Position numbers and translations under genes: made by a program. A stretch of DNA of 64,000 nucleotides. Origin: Voacanga thouarsii (taxonomy: Eukaryota; Streptophyta; Magnoliopsida; Gentianales; Apocynaceae). Of the stretch, positions 10,516-21,515 are shown piece after piece. The stretch is from assembly GCA_026120185.1 (NCBI GenBank), contig JANUWF010001161.1, positions 1,002,001-1,066,000 of the forward strand, written 5' to 3'. The first letter of the stretch is position 1, and the number at the start of each line of letters is the position of its first letter. The notes beneath the pieces were generated by a model, which was not told where the DNA came from, made no database searches, and saw only the letters and a program-made list of their open reading frames with translations.

Positions 10516-12022
10516 GCTTCTTCTCTAATGGCCATACGTTCTCCATCTTCCTTGGACGGATCTAGTCATCTAGGAGTTGAGATTCATTCGAAACTCCTTC
10601 AAGGTTTTCATCAATCAAGTAGGTCTTTTAAACCTTTTTCTTAAATTCTAGATTCATGTCTCTAGGATGATGTTGATAGAAGATGAATCATGAATGTGGT
10701 TTGAGTATATATTGTTGTGATGAGTTGAGAGTGAAGTATGAATATATGTATGAATATGATGGAGATGGGATTTATGCATGAAGGGATTATCTTGGTTGAT
10801 TGTGTAATGTTTTAGGGTTTAATGCATGTCTCCATGATCAAGTATGCTAGAGATTATGCCATCTATAATGAATAGGATTTATATTCTTGTGTGATTATTA
10901 AAGCCATGGTTATATTTATGCTAGTAAAGGCTAGATCATGCCTTAGTAAATTTAGATCTATACTTATATGCATGATTTGGATGATTTGATGAATTGAAGG
11001 GTTGTAAATGTTCATGATTATAGTTAGCAATAAAACTATGGTCATGACTTAGTTGTCCCTAAGCTAATTTTTATTGCATGAATAAAATATTTCATAATAT
11101 GATTTTGCTAGTAATTTCGAAAAAACCCTAGAAGGGGTAGATTTGGATTATTATATATAATAAAGATATTTTAGTCAAATAAATAATAGCTTTTGCTAGA
11201 AAAATAAAAAAAAAAAATATATATATATATGTATATATTATATAAAATAATGAAATCAACTAAAGCCTTTTATGGAAATAATCATAATTAGTAAAATATT
11301 TATTACTAAAAATTTAATTATTATCTTTTAATCAAAACCCATTAAAAATTTATTTATTATTTTTCAAGCAAGACTCATTAAATTTATTTTCAACTAATTT
11401 TAGTTATCAATTATTTCTAGCAATTAATTATTAATAAATCATTATTTTACCTAATACCTAAGACTTGTCACCAATTAAACTCTGAATTTATCTTAACAAG
11501 ATTTAAACCTTCAACTTATTAGTACTTGTTTCTCAAAACATTAATTATTTTAAATATCAAATTAGGCTTAGCTTATAGACCTATTTATTTATTGTTTGGC
11601 TTTAAAAGCTTGGGACACTAGGATCATGGTAGTAGTAAGTTGAGTTGTTTTAAATTGAGAAAGTGGATTTTGGCTTGTGTTTGATTATGGTTTGTATTTG
11701 CCCATGCGGGGTTAGGTCAGCTATTGGAGACCTTTTATTGTGAGCAAGAATCAGGTAAGCTCCTGCATAAAACCTGATTGATGTAAAATGTTTATTATGG
11801 TAAGCTAAATGTAGAGTGCATGGACACTCATTTCTGTAAGGCAATTGAGGATTGACTCATTTCTTATTTCAGTCAAACAAATTATTTGAAAATCTATAAG
11901 CAGATTTACTCAAACTTAAAACTTTTTCCAAAACTGATTTTGACAAAGACTTTGGAGACCCTTAATTGCCATTTTCATGTGGAACTATGGTTTGTTTATT
12001 TTCCCAAGTGGGTTACGTTACG

Positions 12023-12034
12023 TTGAGTACTCAA
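12023..12034. promoter_or_regulatory. 12-bp perfect palindrome in the solo LTR
   Basis: TTGAGTACTCAA. The same palindrome occurs at 32930-32941 and 38709-38720, with a one-base variant at 6089-6100, each time ahead of the hairpin row of its LTR. It could be a dimeric protein-binding site. Confidence 0.6.
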
Positions 12035-12274
12035 TAAGGGGGGACTGCTAGGACTAGTCTTTAAAGGATTAGGGTGAGTCTCTCAGTAGGTGGCCACTGA
12101 GGGGTGAGTCCTTCCCGGATAAGATGCCAGTCCAGTAGATCATGCCGGTTCGAGCTAGCAGTTGTTTATTTTTTAGTCAAGTGACTGTGTTTTGCCGGAA
12201 TGGACACCCGATTGTTGTTTGGGTATAGAGAAGGAGGAGTATCTTGCTCGGTAGGCTGATCACCTACCTTTTTT

Positions 12275-12336
12275 GTCAGTTTGCACAAAGTGTCGGTATT
12301 CTGACCGGTTATGGGGCCTAACGTGTGGTAACCCAT
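12275..12336 (+). promoter_or_regulatory. Hairpin pair in the nested solo LTR
   Basis: GTCAG (12275-12279) pairs with CTGAC (12301-12305), and ATGGG (12311-12315) with CCCAT (12332-12336). Loops carry CAAAGTGTCGG and AACGTGTGG, related to the loops of the other LTR family although the arms are different sequences. Confidence 0.6.
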
Positions 12337-14381
12337 GATCATTTCTTTTGAGTGATTGATTTCATTGATTATGTATGGTTGAAAAAGCTAAAGCACCACT
12401 CTTGCTTTTGACTAATGTTTATTGCTTGCCAATATTTCTCTTATAAAGGTTTTATACTTTGCATTCACGAACTATTTCTACTAGACACTCAAAGCACACA
12501 CGGATTTATTAAGATTTCTATTTCATCACATTTTTACCATGATTTTAGGTCGATCATGCTGTGAGGATGAGTAGCTAGTGTTATCTGCCTTGGAAGAGAA
12601 TGTTGTCATTTATTTTTTATGTGTTGCTTTGGGGAGTTGAGAGTGGATAATTTTACTTATGGATTTATTTTGGAAATTCATGGATTTTTTCTTGGGATGT
12701 AATAAATTTTATGTTAGAGTATTATTTTATTCCGCTATTTTATTTGTGTGACCTAGTTATAAAGACCCATTGTCCTTTGGACGGGGCGACATGCCCAGCC
12801 CTGGCTGGTTTAGGTAGCGGGGTGTTACACTTTTTAGGGTACGTAGTAGGGGAGTGTTACAACAACACTCACACTCTTGGTCCTCTTCTTTTTCAAGGCT
12901 AAAGCTATTTCTTCTCTTAGATAATCAAGGCTTCAATCAGCTTCAAGTAGCAACCCTTAAATCTATGGCCAAACAAGCCTTTCTCCTACAAGTAAATCAT
13001 GGTCTTTTTCCTTTTTCTTTTAGTGTCATGATTGCTTGATAAATCATGATGAACTCTCGGGTCCTTAGAGATTATTAAATATGTGTATGAACTTGAGGTT
13101 GAGAGGAGATGTAAATTTATTATTCTAGTAAATATGTATATAGAAAACAGAACTTTAGAGAGTTTATTTTCCTTTGATGATTGAATTAGTTATGTTGCTT
13201 GGATTTTAGATCTAAAGTTTACGTGGATTCATGCTATCATGATGTGATATATTGTTTGAAGCAATATGGATATATGTGAGGATGCCAGTTAGGATCTAGT
13301 TCAGTCTTGAAGGCATGCTGGTACTAATATTGTTTAATCTATATGTCATTTGTGACACATCATTCTTTTGAGCATATTGAAGCATAGTTTTACTTGTCAT
13401 ATGCATGGTGTTAAGGGGGATATGGAATCATTAGGTTGATTATAGTTGGGACTATATGAGTGTGCTTACTCATGAGAATTCTACTTTGATGCAAGTTATT
13501 CTTATGAAGTATATAAATGAATACTGGTGGACTATTGTGGTTTGGAGAGAGAATTTGGTTCTGAATGATGGTTGTTGTATAAATGAGGTTGTTTCACTGT
13601 TCAACATGTTTTGTATGCACATATGTGAGATCATTATTGGTGGTGAGAGGTAGGAAATTATGTTGCTTAAACTTGTTCAGTATGATTTATGTGATTAGGT
13701 TAATGTGAGAGTTGAACCTTGAAGGTGTTATTTCATGACAAGTGGAGTAGTTATTGATTGAAATTTTGTAATCTTTTGTTAGATAGGATTGAGATTTAAG
13801 ATCAAAACAACTCAGTAGTGTGAGTAAGCTTGAGCAAGTAAGTCATTGCATAAATTTTTGATAACTAATGCTCAATTTTACAATTCAACACTACTTTGAC
13901 ATGTTTTGACAAGTAGTTTTATGCACAATGAATGTGAATAAGGTTTTACACTTTTATCTAAAACACAGTTGTGACTATATTATTTTTGGACAAGAATAAT
14001 ATTTTGTATAAGCAGAAATATATATACTGGAACACTGAAATTCTCAAATAGTGACTTTTGATCAAGAATCAACATAAGTTTATGAGTGCATCTTTGAGTT
14101 GAAAATGCAGATTCTTTGATTGAAAGTACCTCTAAGTAGGGATATAAAATATTGACTACTCAGCTGCTAGTACTAATTTTAAAAGGACGAAGCATATCTT
14201 CCAGTTAGTGGCCACCTTTGGGAGATGGACTTCATTGGAATAAGATGACAATACCAGTTAGTCAGGGCAATTCGCAGCTAGCAACTCAATTCTAAGTTTA
14301 ACTATTAGTCGGGGTTGGAGGATAGGTAAGTTTGGGTAATAAATGGAGGAGCTTCTCACCCAAAAAGCCAATCACCCACTC

Positions 14382-14468
14382 ATACTATAACGCAAGATTT
14401 CATAGTATCTTGTCATGATGTAGAGTTTCATGAAAAATTAAATAAGGTTATGATACAGGGTTTCATAA
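14382..14468 (+). promoter_or_regulatory. Hairpin triplet in the outer solo LTR
   Basis: ATACTAT (14382-14388) pairs with ATAGTAT (14402-14408), TCATGA (14413-14418) with TCATGA (14428-14433), and TTATGA (14448-14453) with TCATAA (14463-14468). The loops are of the TGYARGGTT type. The place in the LTR, about 0.55 kb before its end, matches the rows in the other LTRs. Confidence 0.7.
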
Positions 14469-15729
14469 TCTGACTTTCTTACAAATTGAGAGTGGTTTAC
14501 TTTTTTTTTTTTTTAGGAAGTTATTTCTCTAGCAGCTTTTGAGATTATAATTTGAATAGCTTATTTGGTTGACAACATGCAATTAATATCACTCAGTGAT
14601 TCTGAAATTGAAATACATAAACTTGCTTTTGTTTTCTCCCATTGTATCTGAACACGTATCATAAATGAATTTAAAAGTTCAGAAGTACACATAGGACTTA
14701 TTGGGAAGTATTTCTCACACGTTTACTGTCATAGTTTTTAAGAAAAACCAGTCTTGAAAAGGTTGTGAGTTTTAGAGTTTTGAAGACTTAGACTTTATGT
14801 TTTTAATTATTACTTGTTGAGAATTTCATATATCAATTTTATGTTCTTGAGACTTTGTATAAGTATTGAGAAGCTATGTAATAAATTTTATTTATTTCTT
14901 TGAGTTTTACTTGTACCTAGTTGTAAAGACCTCTGGTCCATTAGACGGGGTGACATCCCCGACTCTATTGTGTTACACAAGTAGGTGAGGTGTTACATAA
15001 ATCATTCAACTTATTACATCATAAAACCATAGCTTACAAGATGTTATTGTGCAAATAACTGTCATAACCAAATAAAATACAAGATCTTGCAATAACAACC
15101 ACTAAACATTTGGCTTCATTCTTAATAAAAAAAAATGTTGTACCGCTTATCATCCTCTGAATCTATGAAGGAAGAATAGGGGGTGAGGACTTTCACTTGT
15201 GCAATGAGAAAAAAGGAATATTTCTCCAAATAGCAAGCTGAGTACATACGTATATAAACTTTTCAATAAATAAATAAATAAATAAATAAAAGTTCTAACT
15301 TTTGTATAAAATTTTAGCTTCACTATAAAAGTTACTACTTTTGCCTAAGACATAAAAAATTCGAATTTTATTAATAAAAAGAATTATGGTTTTAAAATAA
15401 AATCTTAACATTAATATAAGACAAAAAATTTTAGCTTTACCATAAAAATTACAATATTATCAACCATGCATAAAACACTTAAATATTCACATAAGTTGTC
15501 ATCAAAATTACAAATTTACATATACGTCACTAGTTTATCTTATTAAGAAGGTTTGAAAAAGATTTAACCTAGGGATGGTGATTCCCTTACTTAAATTGAG
15601 ACCCGCTTGACCTAACCTAAGATTTGTATTGTCTCCTACCTGTCTTGGCCCATCATGTAGTTTTTAATTTATTATATTTATATCTATATATCTTATAGTA
15701 GTACATATTTACACAAGCGCAAGTGCGTA

Positions 15730-15771
15730 AACACACACACACACACACACACACACCACACACACACACAT
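15730..15771. repeat. CA microsatellite
   Basis: (CA)n with one interruption (ACCACA). The matching place in copy B (34434-34500) is also CA-rich, with a different length and internal order. Confidence 0.95.
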
Positions 15772-15830
15772 ATTAAAAGATAGATATAAATGCATGCACA
15801 CACGCACAAATAATTGAGTATTAATATATT

Positions 15831-16645
15831 GGGCAAAATATGCCCGCCAACCTTGAAGTTTTACAAATTTTAATTCCACTACGAACTTTAAAATGTATGA
15901 TTTTAGCCCTCAAACAATCGAAACACACAAAAAATAGTTTATTCATTAATTAAAACTATTAAGTACTCACGAAAGTTTATCACATAGCTTTCCCATGACT
16001 TGTTTTATGGGTATTTTCATCTACTCATGGCTCTCACAATATGGCACTATATTTTTCTCTAATTTTTACGAAGTAATTATTACGACTCGTGTGTCTCTCA
16101 CTTTTTCTTTTAGATCTTTTTTTTTTGTAATTTATTTTTCCTTTCAAATCTATTCTTCCTTTATGTAAAGATGCCAAGAAAATTGCTATATATCGAAAAC
16201 TGAATCTAGGTTTCTTTGCTATCCATCAAGAATTAAATTTGATTTCTTCATTTTCCCCTCATCTTTAAGTTTGTGTTTTGTTTATTAAAGGATGAAATTT
16301 GTAATTTTTGTTGTATTCTTGGATTTGAAGATATACGAAATAGTAATCCCAAGATTAATGAGCCATATATAGGCATCGAGTTGGATGTTGAAATTGCTAT
16401 TGATAATATGAACAAATTTGAAGAGATGATAACGTGATTAAAGTTGATGAATAATATTTTGGAAGCAAAGAATAGGGGAATAATGGCTAAAATATGGTGG
16501 CTTTGTATTGTAATTGGACTTTTATTATTGGAATAGCTATTTTTTAGATGTTTAAAATGTTTGAAAGTAAAAATCATATATTTTAAAGTTTGAAGGTGGA
16601 AATAAAAATTTGATAAAGTTCAAGGGTGACTGGCATATTTTGCTC
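15831..16645. mobile_element. Mutator-like MITE, copy A
   Basis: It begins GGGCAAAATATGCCCG and its right end reads GAGCAAAATATGCCAG on the other strand. Similarity of the arms continues for roughly 100 bp (CCTTGAA, ACAAATTTT and CTTTAAAAT blocks). It is flanked by a perfect 9-bp duplication TAATATATT at 15822-15830 and 16646-16654. Long inverted repeats plus a 9-bp duplication are the signature of the Mutator superfamily. At 815 bp it is non-autonomous; I see no transposase. The same insertion is present in copy B. Confidence 0.85.
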
Positions 16646-17066
16646 TAATATATTTTTAAGATTAAATTCTCACAATTTAAAATATAAAAAAAAAATTTGA
16701 TTGTATAAAAACTAATCTATCTTCGTACTTTTTTTTTTGCAAATCTTCTTAAATTTTGAAGGAATGAAATTATATTGTTGGATTTAATTATACTCTATTT
16801 ACATAATTTTTTTATATTTTATTATTATTAGTGCTATATTTTAATATATTTTATTTATTGTTTGAAGTTGTATTTTAGAATTTATTATTTTTATTGTGAG
16901 TTTTTTAGATTTTCAATTTGTAAGTTTGTTAAAATTTTTAAATATAGTTCTTTTTCCTATTTATTTAATTTTTAGATTCAATTGGAGATTCTTCTCGTAG
17001 CTTACTAAGCCTTATCACAGGCCGATTGATGATCACAAGTTGACCCGTGATAAGGCTAGACCAAGC

Positions 17067-17150
17067 ACTAGGCACTGGGCACTAGTCACTAGCACTAGTA
17101 CTAGCACCAAGCACTATCACTGGCGCCTAGTGCTTTGACAGGCAATGGTG
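17067..17150. repeat. Short-period CACTAG/GGCAC repeat block
   Basis: Many near-repeats of AGCACTAGGCAC-type words lie in about 85 bp. A diverged version lies at about 35815-35890 in copy B. It is not a regular tandem array. Confidence 0.6.
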
Positions 17151-17739
17151 CTCATGACTATTCGAACTCCATTTTTTATGTACATATGTAGATAGGCTTG
17201 TCTAATATATATTTTTTTATTTTTCCTAAAGCCTTTAAGGCCAACAAGGTAAACTTTTGTAGATTAGTTTTGTGTGGAAACATGTATGGAAAATCGACAA
17301 AATTTTCTCACTTAGAAAACTATGTCTATTGTTGTCACTAGGGTAATTTTTACCAAGACTATTACAATGCAAATAAATAAAAAAAAAATTGAGCTATTGG
17401 TAACGAGCAAATGTGTCAAGCTAAACTTTGCTAGACAAAATATCAATCAAACTATGAAATAGAAATTTTGTTAAATAATATGAAATAAGGGATAAGCAAA
17501 AAGAGAGGAGAAAAGGAAGAGACAGAGAAGCAAAATAAAAGGCAGCTAAAGTGAAGAAGCTAAGAAGCCAAAAGAGAGGCATCATTGGCATGAATGAAAC
17601 AAAAATTAGAAAAGAAAACTTTAGGATTAGGGCAAGAAGGATTAATTACATAAATAGTTTATAACGTACAAAAATATCTCTCAGTTTTTAAAAAAATAAT
17701 TTTAAATTAATAATAATTACAAACACATATATATGTACA

Positions 17740-18128
17740 TGTATGATACCTCGCCTACCTAAATAACAAAAGGTCAGGGATGTCATCCCATCTAGTGGAT
17801 CAAAGGTCTTTATAACTTCGTACAAGCAAAACTTAAAAAGATAAATAAAACTTATTACAAAGTTTCCAATACTTATACAAAGTCTTAAAATATAAAATTG
17901 TAAATAAACATCCTCAACAAGAAATATTTAAAGCATAAAATCTAGATCTTCAAACTATATAAACTTGCAACCTTGTCAAAACTGGAACTCCCTAAAACCT
18001 ATGATAGAGAATATGTGAGAAATATTTTCTAGTTAGTCCTGTGTGTGCCCTTATAATTTTAAAACTTTTTCATGATGCCAGTTTGTGTACAAATGAGAGA
18101 AAACAATTAGACGCCATTATATAACAAT
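17740..18128 (-). repeat. End of an inverted gypsy-type LTR, copy A
   Basis: Read on the minus strand, this is the 3' end of an LTR of the same family as the outer solo LTR: the GTTATAAAGACC...GGGATGACATCCCTGACC block, then GGTAGGCGAGGTATCATACA. The plus-strand LTR end at 14997 and this end face each other across the spacer. It stops at ATAACAAT, where the CACTA element begins. The continuation is kept in copy B from 38266. Confidence 0.8.
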
Positions 18129-18137
18129 CACTACAAA

Positions 18138-18180
18138 GGGGGAGGGGGGAGGGGGGAGGGGGGAGGCGGGGGGGGGGGGG
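18138..18180 (+). repeat. G-rich tract at the CACTA end
   Basis: A 43-nt run with at least five blocks of five or more G separated by single A or AGGC. It satisfies the G-quadruplex pattern several times over. It directly follows the terminal CACTACAAA. Confidence 0.93.
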
Positions 18181-18224
18181 ATATGACTGAACAGAAAACA
18201 ACGGTACAAAAATGTTGCAATAGG

Positions 18225-18600
18225 CTATTATATATGACGGTAAAAAACCGTAATCTTACATAGATTTTATACGATGATTTTTTAGTATCCGTTGTATTAT
18301 TGAAACCTAATACGACGATTATCTCAAACTGTTGTAATGGATCAAAACTAATGCGATGGCTTAACTAAATCGTCATATCTGTCTGGCCTTATACGATGGT
18401 TTCAATTAACCGTCTTATTTTGAAATCAAATTGTGTCTTATATTTTTTTTTGGTGACAAATATGACAGTTTAATACCATCGTATTAGTTAAAGAAATACG
18501 ACGATTGAATAACCGTCATTTTTAATTAAGTAAATACCATAGGTCTTCATTAAACTGTGGTTTATCGGGCTAATATGACGGTATAGGCCATCATTTTTAA
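18225..18600. repeat. Palindromic subterminal repeats of the CACTA element
   Basis: About nine imperfect copies of a 28-32 bp palindrome of the form TACGACGGTT...AACCGTCGTA, for example around 18233, 18275, 18310, 18352, 18388, 18462, 18498 and 18570. Such repeats are the usual binding sites for the element-encoded subterminal-repeat-binding protein in CACTA elements. Confidence 0.82.
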
Positions 18601-19132
18601 TTCTAATTATAACAAAATCCTTCAAAAACAATTCAAATTTTATCTGATTATTTTTAAATTTAGTTACAATACTTTTAGTAATGATTTTAACAAAATTAAT
18701 GGTTGGGTCATTAATTTTATATCTTTATATTTATAAATGCACTAGGCTTTCTTACTATCGTATGTATTAATTACCTGAAAAATGTGATAAAATAAAACAA
18801 ATGACCTTCAAATTTGGTCGCTAAGAATTTTAAACTTTATAAATACGTCTAATGGTTGGATAATTGATTTGTCAATTAAAATTTTGTATACATCTTAAGT
18901 TTTCATATTTGTTATTGAAGAGCATGGATTTCATTTTATTAGTTATTCTATCATATGTTTATATGTAGCATAATATATCCTTCGTCGATTAGTGAGTATT
19001 AAATTAATATGTTACAAAACATAAATAAAATTTTAATTATGAATATACATATATGTGTGTGCATATATATATATATATATGTAATTATTATTGTAAAATT
19101 AAAAATTATATAATTTTATTTGTCACATTAGT

Positions 19133-19668
19133 TGTGATACCCCAATTCCACATGGGATTGGGATGAAAAGTATGAATGGTATATAAAGATGGGTCTAAGT
19201 ACCTATTATCAACTTGGGGAATCCATTTTGGCCTAGTGAAGATGACAGTTAAGTAGTTGACCGTGGGTACTACCAGGCCTGTAGTCGCACTCCTGGGTCT
19301 GCAAGCACGGGACGTGACATTTGGTATCAGAGCCTGGTTATCAGTCCCCGGTATGAGAACTAAGTGCTACACCGTACCCGGTGGGAGCCACCTCTAGAAT
19401 CTCATACCGTTTGGTTGGTCCTGGGTTTGGCCCCTAAAGTATGGGCCTAGAGAGGACGCTTAGGCCTAAAGGAGGGGTAAATGTGATATCCCAATTCCAC
19501 ATGGGATTGGGTTGAGAAGAATGAATGGTATATAAGGATGGGTCTAAGTACCTATTGTCAATTTGAGATATCCATTTTGACCCAGCAAGGATGATAGTCA
19601 AGTAGTTGATCGTGGGTACTGCCAGGCCTATAGTCACGTTCTCGGGTCCACAGGCATGGGACGTGACA
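19133..19668 (+). mobile_element. Complete TRIM (miniature LTR retrotransposon)
   Basis: Two 187-bp LTRs (19133-19319 and 19482-19668) start TGTGATAYCCCAATTCC and end GGGACGTGACA. They flank only 162 bp. A primer site TGGTATCAGAGCC (initiator tRNA-Met) lies at 19322-19334 and a purine tract AAAGGAGGGGTAA ends at 19481, next to the second LTR. The 5-bp duplication TTAGT is perfect at 19128-19132 and 19669-19673. The LTRs differ at about 29 positions by eye, mostly transitions, so it is an old copy. It has no coding capacity and must have been moved by another element's proteins. Confidence 0.95.
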
Positions 19669-19672
19669 TTAG

Positions 19673-19674
<2 letters not shown>

Positions 19675-19722
<48 letters not shown>

Positions 19723-19726
19723 TATT
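19675..19726. repeat. AT microsatellite
   Basis: A nearly pure (AT)n run of about 50 bp, directly beside the right target duplication of the TRIM. Confidence 0.95.
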
Positions 19727-19793
19727 GAGAACTTGCCAGTGTGTATGTTTCTAGTGATTATTAGTTTATGAATGCATATATTTCTCCTATAAT

Positions 19794-21510
19794 TGTTAGG
19801 AATTCTCCATGCAAAATCATATTTACGCAGCGGAAGAAACGAGGATTCCTCATCAAGGATCACGTTTATGCATTAATAGGTATTAAACAGTTGAAGAAGA
19901 TTACCTTACGTGAAGCCTTTGTGAAACAAAAAATTTTTTCTTTAATTTGTGGCGTGATCCAAAAAACTCTGAGAATATCTTCTCATTCGTTCCGTCAAAG
20001 CACCACAATCGAACTGTAGGATTGTCTCTAATAAAATCCACACAAGAATGGTGCTCAAGGGAAAAACCATAATTTTGTACTAGTAAAATTACTATGGCGG
20101 CTCGGGCTTTTTGTTTTTCAGAAGAAGAAGTAAAATGCCGGGAGCTCTTAGGTTTTTAAGAAAAAAAACTCTATCAAATTAACAAAAAAACCATAATATC
20201 CACAGATTCTATATATCATCATCTATATTGTCCATAGATCTTTTGGTAATCAAAATCCTATTCTTAATTACCAATTATTATTATGATTATTGTTAATTAT
20301 AATATAGCCCACAAATTATAATTAATTATAATTTGACCACAACAACTTCTTCTTTTCACAATCAATCCTGTAATGTTATCAAATAGCATATTGAACACTT
20401 AATTCTCTATTATGTGTGACCTATTAGGTTTTTTGGTCTATTAGTAGTAAAATATGAATTAATCTAAACGTTTTTAATATTAATAATTCTTAATAATTTG
20501 AGAATTAACTTATTAATTCTAATAAGGATTGATTTATTAATTCTCTAATTAATAAATTCATATTCAGCAGATCATGAGTGGTATTTAGCAACACATCATG
20601 ACCACCTAAAAGTCCAAAAAGTCAAGTGGTTTGACATAAAACTTTCAATAGCAAACAACAATGCAATAAACTCCTTTCACCATACAATATCTCATTCTAT
20701 TTGGTGTACGAAATTAGTGCCAACTACTTTTAGAATAATAAATTAATTCTGGCCTGAATATTTTAGTACTTGTTCTAGGAATCTACTACTCATCATATGT
20801 ATCTATTTGAACCTTTTCTAATATACAATTGCCTTGGTTAAGGACTTCTCGAGTAGTGATTCCTACAAGTGGCCGTGAGATATTCGCTTATACTATTAGG
20901 AGTAGTGAATCCTTTATTGATTCTCTCAACTACTTTCATTTGCTTCATATTGTACTCAATATCCATCCCATAGGCGGTCTTGCAGGACTCCAGAGATTGG
21001 AATCAAAGTCCAACACTTGGCAAATAAAGTACCTTGGAGATCTTAAGTCTAAGGATACTTACACATTTGCTATAATGAGATTCTATCACTGGTAATAAAT
21101 AGTTATCCATGTGATTATCTCATAGTCAGGTCATCCAATGTACTTGTTTAAGTAATAAGCATCCACGTATTAACTTTAAGTATCACAATACTCACGGATG
21201 TGAGAACCACTGCCTGATTAAATCCGGAAATATAACACGTACTAGTCTTAACGCATAAATGATGTCTTATCTCATTAATACTATGACTAGGGATAATTTA
21301 AGTACGAACACTATCCAGTGTAGTAGGAACCTCACGTCATGATCTCTATTATGATATTCTTAATACAGTGTTACACTTGGGACTTTATCTAATAGTTATT
21401 TACACGAAAGCATAAATAAAATAAATTGAAAGATAAAGAATGCTTTGTTTTATTCAATAATGCATAATATACAGAATACATGTGATTGCCTTTAGGGCAT
21501 AACACTAACA
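19794..21510 (-). mobile_element. Solo LTR, copia-type, minus orientation
   Basis: On the minus strand it begins TGTTAGTGTTATGCCCT and ends GAGAATTCCTAACA. It has 6-bp inverted ends (TGTTAG/CTAACA) and a perfect 5-bp duplication ATAAT at 19789-19793 and 21511-21515. The 1717 bp contain no coding sequence. The TATGCCCT motif near the start is shared with the LTRs of the two copia elements on the right, which supports the copia call. A partial copy lies at 51681-51970. Confidence 0.88.
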
Positions 21511-21515
21511 ATAAT

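Larger units (their letters stand above)
8492..12829 (+). mobile_element. Nested 4.3 kb solo LTR of a related gypsy-type family
   Basis: It begins TGAAACCCCAGTCG and ends GCGGGGTGTTACA, approximately inverted termini. CTTTTT stands on both sides (8485-8490 and 12830-12835). Removing the insert restores the host LTR sequence CCCTTTTTAGGGTA, as seen intact at the end of the 5' LTR near 6880. Only one tRNA-like module and one hairpin row occur inside, and there is no primer site, so this is a solo LTR and not a whole element. One extra G separates the left duplication from the TG start. The interior has a CT-rich microsatellite (10435-10515) and an AT repeat (11215-11240), and no coding sequence I recognise. 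Confidence 0.87.
3569..12861 (+). mobile_element. Truncated non-autonomous LTR retrotransposon nested in the outer solo LTR
   Basis: In order this holds a full 5' LTR (3569-6909), an initiator-Met primer site (6912-6924), about 0.87 kb of internal sequence with an acidic open frame, and the 3' part of a second LTR (7795-8490 plus 12836-12861). That second LTR is broken by the solo LTR at 8492-12829. The flanks are ATAAC (3564-3568) and ACAAC (12862-12866), a 5-bp target duplication with one change. The outer LTR continues directly across the insertion. The two LTR copies are about 94% identical by eye over the shared part, so this is younger than most elements here. No protease, reverse transcriptase or integrase is present, and the rest of the internal region and the start of the 3' LTR are deleted. 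Confidence 0.87.
2058..14997 (+). mobile_element. Solo LTR of a large Ty3/gypsy-type element, split by a nested element
   Basis: The LTR starts TGTAACACCCTATCC and ends GAGGTGTTACA, giving inverted TGTAACACC / GGTGTTACA termini. It is flanked by a perfect 5-bp target duplication TAAAT at 2053-2057 and 14998-15002. It consists of two blocks, 2058-3568 and 12862-14997, about 3.64 kb together, separated by the element at 3569-12861. No internal region or second LTR lies between the duplications, so it is a solo LTR left by LTR-LTR recombination. The ends and the terminal GACGGGGTGACATCCCC block match the other gypsy-type LTRs in the window. Those carry an initiator tRNA-Met primer site, which fits a Del/Tekay-like group; the lineage is inferred because no pol survives. 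Confidence 0.9.
15003..17739. other. Spacer between facing LTR ends, copy A
   Basis: AT-rich DNA without a gene. It holds a (TAAA)n run near 15265-15292, a CA repeat at 15730-15771, a Mutator-like MITE (15831-16645) and a CACTAG-rich block (17067-17150). The whole spacer recurs at 33787-36419, about 90% identical by eye. Confidence 0.8.

Noticed and set aside
18225..18600. CRISPR-like array
   Set aside because: The repeats are imperfect palindromes with irregular spacing in a plant CACTA element; they are subterminal transposase-binding repeats.
19320..19334. Separate LTR element starting at the primer site near 19322
   Set aside because: The primer site belongs to the TRIM. A second 187-bp LTR copy and TTAGT duplications account for the whole structure.
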